From Leptolyngbyaceae cyanobacterium CSSed165cm_216 (GTDB lineage: Bacteria > Cyanobacteriota > Cyanobacteriia > Phormidesmidales > Phormidesmidaceae), in NCBI GenBank assembly GCA_007135385.1, contig SLIY01000384.1, forward strand, positions 1 through 7,374: a stretch of 7,374 nucleotides of DNA, in the 5' to 3' direction. The notes beneath the pieces were generated by a model. That model saw nothing but the letters and a program-made list of their open reading frames with translations, was not told where the DNA came from and did no database searches. The position numbers and the translations under genes are program-made. Each line of letters begins with the position of its first letter. Positions within the stretch are counted from its first letter, which is position 1. This document shows positions 3,989-7,374 of the stretch, in pieces.

Positions 3989-6770
3989 CGCTTTGGGAGG
4001 TTTTTACCTTAGCTTGGGGCTGGGGCTGAAACTGGAACAGGGTATAGACCACATTCCGGCGAATGCCGGTCATCATATCCAGAAATAGCTCGTAGCCTTC
4101 GCTCTTGTACTCGATCAGCGGATCTTTTTGACCGTAGCCCCGCAGGCCGACGGTCTCCCGTAGGGCATCCATCTGTTGCAGGTGGTCCCGCCAGAGGCTG
4201 TCGATCTGCTGCAGGATGAAGAAGCGCTCAGCCTCCCGCATTAGCCCGGGCTTAATTTGGTCTACCTGGGCTTCCTTGATGTCGTAGGCAATTCGGGCCT
4301 GCTCGTGCAAGAAGGTACGCACCTCGCCCACGGACAAGTCTTCCATTTGCTCAGGGGTGAGGTCAGACAGTAAGTAGACAAACTCTTTCACCTTTTCTAC
4401 CATCTCTGGCAGCTTCCACTCCTCTGGGGGTAGTTCGGGATTGATGTAAGCCTGCACAATGTCGTCCATGGTTTGCTCGGCGTAGCCAATCACCATCTCT
4501 TTTAGCTGGTCCCCTTCCAGCACCCGGCGCCGCTCGGCATAGATGGCGCGCCGCTGGTTATTCATCACTTCGTCGTATTCAAATACCTGCTTGCGGATGT
4601 CGTAGTAGTAGGTTTCCACCTTTTTCTGAGCCCCTTCCAGGGAACGGGTGAGCATACCGGACTCGATGGGCATATCTTCCTCCACCCGGAAGGCGTTCAT
4701 CAGTCCGGCAACGCGATCGCCACCAAAGATCCGCAACAGGTTATCTTGCAGACTGAGGAAAAACTTGGTGGAACCGGGGTCGCCCTGACGCCCAGCCCGG
4801 CCCCGCAGTTGGTTATCAATGCGGCGCGACTCGTGACGCTCGGTGCCAATCACATGCAAGCCGCCCCGCTGGATCACGTTTTCGTGTTCGGCGCTCGTAA
4901 ACTGCTCGTACTCGTGGCGAATTTGGTTGTACACATCCCGCAGCTTTTGCACCACCGGATCTTCGGTGGGGGCTTTTTCGGCAGCTACTGCCAGCTTATC
5001 TTCGGCCTGGAGCTCAGAGAGGCTGCGCTCGCCGTAGGTGGATATGGCCAGGTCTACAGCGGATTTAAGATTCGCGATCGCATCGGCAGATAGCTCAATC
5101 GGGAAGATATCCGGCGACGCCTTCCAGGTTTTCACCTTTTTGTCTGAGCCAAAGCCTTGAGCCTGACCCCGCCCTTTGGCCCCAGGCACGGCGGTAACCC
5201 CAAACTCATCTTCATCCTCGGGTTTGACAATCCGGGGCATCAGATACTCCCGCACCTTTAGGCGGGCCATATAGTCCGAGTTACCCCCCAAGATAATGTC
5301 AGTTCCCCGACCCGCCATATTGGTGGCAATGGTCACCGCCCCACTGCGACCCGCCTGAGCCACAATTTCTGACTCCCGCTCCACATTCTCGGGTTTGGCA
5401 TTCAGTAGGTTATGGGGCACCCCCCGCTGGCTCAGCAGGGCAGATAATACCTCGGATTTTTCCACACTGGTGGTACCCACCAGCACCGGCCGACCGGCCT
5501 CATGCATCTCGGCACATTCCGCGGCCACAGCCTTCCACTTGGCCTCTTCGTTTTTGTAGACCACATCCGACATATCCCGCCGGGCTAGGGGCCGATTCGT
5601 GGGAATCACCGCCACTTCTAGGTTGTAAATCCGCTCAAACTCGGCCTCTTCGGTCTTGGCAGTGCCGGTCATCCCCGACAGCTTGGGATACAGCAAAAAG
5701 AAATTCTGGTAAGTAATGCTGGCCAGAGTCTGGGTTTCGGGCTGAATTTCCACATGCTCTTTCGCTTCAATCGCCTGGTGCAGGCCGTCACTCCAGCGGC
5801 GACCGGGCATGACTCGGCCCGTAAACTCGTCTACGATCACAATTTCGCCGTTACGGACGATATAGTTGACGTCCTTAGTGAACAACTCCTTGGCCTTGAT
5901 GGCGTTGAAAATGTAGTGGGCCCAGGGGTCTTTGGGGTCAAACAGATCATTTACCCCCAGTAGTTCTTCCGCCCTGATAAAGCCTTCGTCGGTGAGCAAC
6001 ACATTGCGGGCCTTTTCGTCCACTTCGTAGTGATCTTCGCCATTCAGGCCCCGACCCACTTCGGCGGCACGGGTGTACTTTTCGCTGGGCCGCTCCACCT
6101 GACCTGAAATAATCAGGGGGGTACGGGCTTCGTCCACCAAAATCGAGTCTACCTCGTCAATGACGCAGTAGTTGAAGGGACGCTGCACCACATCTTCAAT
6201 GGAGGTGGCCATGTTGTCGCGTAAATAGTCGAAACCAAACTCGCTGTTGGTGCCGTAAGTAATGTCACAGCTATAGTTTTTACGCCGCTCCGCTGGAGAC
6301 ATTCCTTGCTGAATCAATCCCACACTCAGGCTCAGGAATCGATGCACCTGTCCCATCCATTCGGCGTCTCGGCGGGCCAGGTAATCGTTGACGGTAACCA
6401 CATGAGACCCTTTCCCCGATAGGGCATTGAGATAGGAGGGCAGAGTCGCCACCAAGGTTTTACCTTCCCCGGTTTTCATTTCGGCGATTTGACCATCATG
6501 CAACACCATGCCGCCAATCAGCTGCACATCAAAGTGGCGCATCCCCAACACGCGCTTTGATGCTTCCCGTACCACAGCAAAGGCCTCAGGCAGTAGATCG
6601 TCCAGGGTTTCCCCCTGGTCAAGGCGCTGCTGAAATTCTGCGGTTTTACCCGACAGGGCCTCGTCTGACAATTGCTGAATCTCTTCCTCCAGCAGATTGA
6701 TTTCGACCACGTCGGGGCGGTATTTTTTGAGCTTGCGGGCGTTGGGATCACCTAGAAGGTTCTTCAGCAT
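3981..6770 (-). CDS. secA: Protein translocase ATPase SecA
   Basis: SecA is the motor ATPase that drives unfolded preproteins through SecYEG in the plasma and thylakoid membranes. The 929-aa frame is complete. Domains in order: N-terminus MLKNLLGDPNARKLKKY; Walker A MKTGEGKT (98-105); YGTNSEFGFDYLRDN (172-186); Walker B-type DEVD (205-208); preprotein-binding region (about 220-365); LSGMTGTA (364-371); second motor domain with TTSVEKSE (433-440), TNMAGRGTDI (483-492) and RGRAGRQGDPGS (656-667); then the helical scaffold with LWRDHLQQMDALR (859-871). Between GRGTDIILGG and GGLHVIGTER there are about 100 more residues than in E. coli SecA, a charged insertion (about 500-635) usual in cyanobacterial SecA. 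The C-terminus ends in QPQPQAKVKTSQSVG and has no Cys-rich zinc motif. The start is set by the N-terminal motif; no Shine-Dalgarno is obvious. The small PCP_red gene follows 79 bp downstream. Confidence 0.97.
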   Translation of the reverse strand: MLKNLLGDPNARKLKKYRPDVVEINLLEEEIQQLSDEALSGKTAEFQQRLDQGETLDDLLPEAFAVVREASKRVLGMRHFDVQLIGGMVLHDGQIAEMKTGEGKTLVATLPSYLNALSGKGSHVVTVNDYLARRDAEWMGQVHRFLSLSVGLIQQGMSPAERRKNYSCDITYGTNSEFGFDYLRDNMATSIEDVVQRPFNYCVIDEVDSILVDEARTPLIISGQVERPSEKYTRAAEVGRGLNGEDHYEVDEKARNVLLTDEGFIRAEELLGVNDLFDPKDPWAHYIFNAIKAKELFTKDVNYIVRNGEIVIVDEFTGRVMPGRRWSDGLHQAIEAKEHVEIQPETQTLASITYQNFFLLYPKLSGMTGTAKTEEAEFERIYNLEVAVIPTNRPLARRDMSDVVYKNEEAKWKAVAAECAEMHEAGRPVLVGTTSVEKSEVLSALLSQRGVPHNLLNAKPENVERESEIVAQAGRSGAVTIATNMAGRGTDIILGGNSDYMARLKVREYLMPRIVKPEDEDEFGVTAVPGAKGRGQAQGFGSDKKVKTWKASPDIFPIELSADAIANLKSAVDLAISTYGERSLSELQAEDKLAVAAEKAPTEDPVVQKLRDVYNQIRHEYEQFTSAEHENVIQRGGLHVIGTERHESRRIDNQLRGRAGRQGDPGSTKFFLSLQDNLLRIFGGDRVAGLMNAFRVEEDMPIESGMLTRSLEGAQKKVETYYYDIRKQVFEYDEVMNNQRRAIYAERRRVLEGDQLKEMVIGYAEQTMDDIVQAYINPELPPEEWKLPEMVEKVKEFVYLLSDLTPEQMEDLSVGEVRTFLHEQARIAYDIKEAQVDQIKPGLMREAERFFILQQIDSLWRDHLQQMDALRETVGLRGYGQKDPLIEYKSEGYELFLDMMTGIRRNVVYTLFQFQPQPQAKVKTSQSVG
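4713..4720. repeat. HIP1 octamer GCGATCGC (within secA)
   Basis: Exact octamer in the coding sequence, covering the FGGDRVAG region of SecA. The reading frame is undisturbed. Confidence 0.85.
5074..5081. repeat. HIP1 octamer GCGATCGC (within the secA insertion)
   Basis: Exact octamer inside the codons for SADAIANLK, in the lineage-specific insertion of SecA. Confidence 0.85.
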
Positions 6771-6920
6771 GAATTAAACAGCCAGGTCAACGTAGGGGGA
6801 TATAGTCTTTTAGTAAATCGTAAGGGCAGACCGCCCCACAAGGGGCAATGTCCGCACTTCTATACGACCGTAAATGGGCCAAAAGTGCTTTTCTATCCTA
6901 TCACTTGAGTCACTTAGACC
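6771..6920. other. secA upstream region
   Basis: No gene is seen. On the minus strand this must carry the secA promoter: TATATC-like and TATAGA-like hexamers occur (about 6798-6803 and 6859-6864), but neither has a convincing -35. GCCCC-ACAA-GGGGC (6833-6846) is a perfect 5-bp hairpin. GCACTT (6854-6859) is repeated inverted as AAGTGC (6883-6888), next to the dyad AAAAGTGCTTTT (6881-6892). These could serve secA regulation or end the minus-strand gene whose TAA lies at 6921. Confidence 0.35.
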
Positions 6921-6993
6921 TTAGGTGCCTCGGTTGAAACCATCCGAACTGAAGACTAGGCCCTGCTGGGTGTGCTGGAACACTGGATCATTG
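6921..6993 (-). pseudogene. Probable 3' end of an unidentified gene, cut by the group II intron
   Basis: On the minus strand, 23 codons ending in TAA (6921-6923) read NDPVFQHTQQGLVFSSDGFN plus RGT. Codon choice is GC-rich at third positions, like the neighbouring genes. Upstream of these codons the DNA is the putative intron (from 6994), where the frame continues only by chance. I infer this is the C-terminus of a gene in the same orientation as secA, interrupted by an element inserted in the opposite orientation, which splicing could not restore. I do not recognise the protein. The piece is too short for certainty and could be non-coding. Confidence 0.35.
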
Positions 6994-7374
6994 GTGCGAC
7001 GTGAAAGCTGTACTTGCTGACTGAGAGGCCGTCCTCTCTGGGGAATTCTTGCTCCCCATCGTCCCGTAACGGGGTCATTGACCCTGCCTACGGTGCTAGT
7101 AAGTAATGAACGCAATGGAATGCAAGACAGGAAAACATGACCTCTGGCAGCCTCCAGCCGGAGCAAGTGTAAGACGAAGACTGTGAAGGGTTAACGCGAG
7201 TGAATCATCAACCCGATTTTGCAGGGTTGGGGACGCTACTACTGTCACGTCGTAAGTAAGGGATCTGCTGAAAAATAAGTCCCCCGCTTAAGCCGGATTT
7301 ATTGTGATGGCCCACTTGGGCAGATCCTCTAATGGGTGCCAATCCACCCGAAACGTGGCTAAGGTTTCAGGGTC
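6994..7374 (+). mobile_element. Group II intron, 5' half (continues beyond the window)
   Basis: The segment starts with GTGCGAC, matching the GUGYG 5' splice-site consensus of group II introns. CGACGTGA (6997-7004) pairs perfectly with TCACGTCG (7245-7252), giving the basal helix of domain I, followed by GTAAGTAAG. Inside are many hairpins: GAGAGG/CCTCTC, GGGGA/TCCCC, GGGTC/GACCC, CTCC/GGAG, and GGGTT...AACCC enclosing an AACGCGAGTGAA segment of the kind I associate with domain I of these introns. A domain II-like stem follows: GGATCTGC (7261-7268) with GCAGATCC (7320-7327), enclosing a 9-bp stem AATAAGTCC/GGATTTATT (7274-7282, 7295-7303). A domain III-like hairpin GGGTG/CACCC lies at 7334-7349. 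Domain IV with any reverse transcriptase, the catalytic domain V and domain VI would lie past 7374. No long frame on the + strand fits protein. The assignment rests on layout and the 5' consensus. Confidence 0.72.

Noticed and set aside
6924..7166. An 81-codon minus-strand frame with an ATG at 7166.
   Set aside because: Its start and most of its length lie in the structured group II intron sequence. Only the last 23 codons, outside the intron, could be coding.
6994..7374. RNase P RNA, tmRNA or 6S RNA as explanation for the structured right edge.
   Set aside because: I see none of the conserved cores expected for RNase P RNA or tmRNA, no single long 6S-like hairpin, and the GTGCGAC start with successive domain stems fits a group II intron better.

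Overview
The window looks like chromosomal DNA from a cyanobacterium, probably a filamentous Leptolyngbya/Phormidesmis-type lineage; that rank is inference. The evidence is chlB (dark-operative protochlorophyllide reductase), a secA with the long insertion and Zn-less C-terminus usual in cyanobacteria, a cyanobacterial-type methionine aminopeptidase, three exact copies of the octamer GCGATCGC (HIP1) and C-rich intergenic repeats.

Layout. On the + strand, the left edge holds the 3' end of an aldo/keto reductase with a C-terminal two-cluster ferredoxin-like domain (to 467). A C-rich, repeat-filled spacer follows (468-761), then map (762-1568). Between map and the convergent chlB lies a 424-bp spacer with a decayed N-terminal piece of a GAF domain on the minus strand (1592-1801).

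The centre and right read on the minus strand in the order secA (6770-3981), a 51-codon stand-alone PCP_red-domain gene (3901-3746), then chlB (3519-1993). The small gene is about half identical to the C-terminal tail of ChlB itself. It sits just upstream of chlB, which suggests shared expression and a role linked to protochlorophyllide or DPOR. The chlB upstream region has a strong Shine-Dalgarno, a 16-bp interrupted palindrome and a possible 29-codon leader ORF.

The right edge (6994-7374) is not protein-coding. It has the layout of the 5' half of a group II intron on the + strand: a GUGCGAC start, a domain I basal helix, a structured domain I, a long domain II stem and a domain III-like hairpin. 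It runs out of the window before any reverse transcriptase. It seems to interrupt the 3' end of an unidentified minus-strand gene (23 codons left, 6921-6993).

Functionally, the identified genes are housekeeping (protein export, N-terminal Met removal) and chlorophyll synthesis. The less ordinary items are the small PCP_red gene, the GAF remnant and the group II intron with its disrupted neighbour. I found no clear sign of a new multi-gene system.
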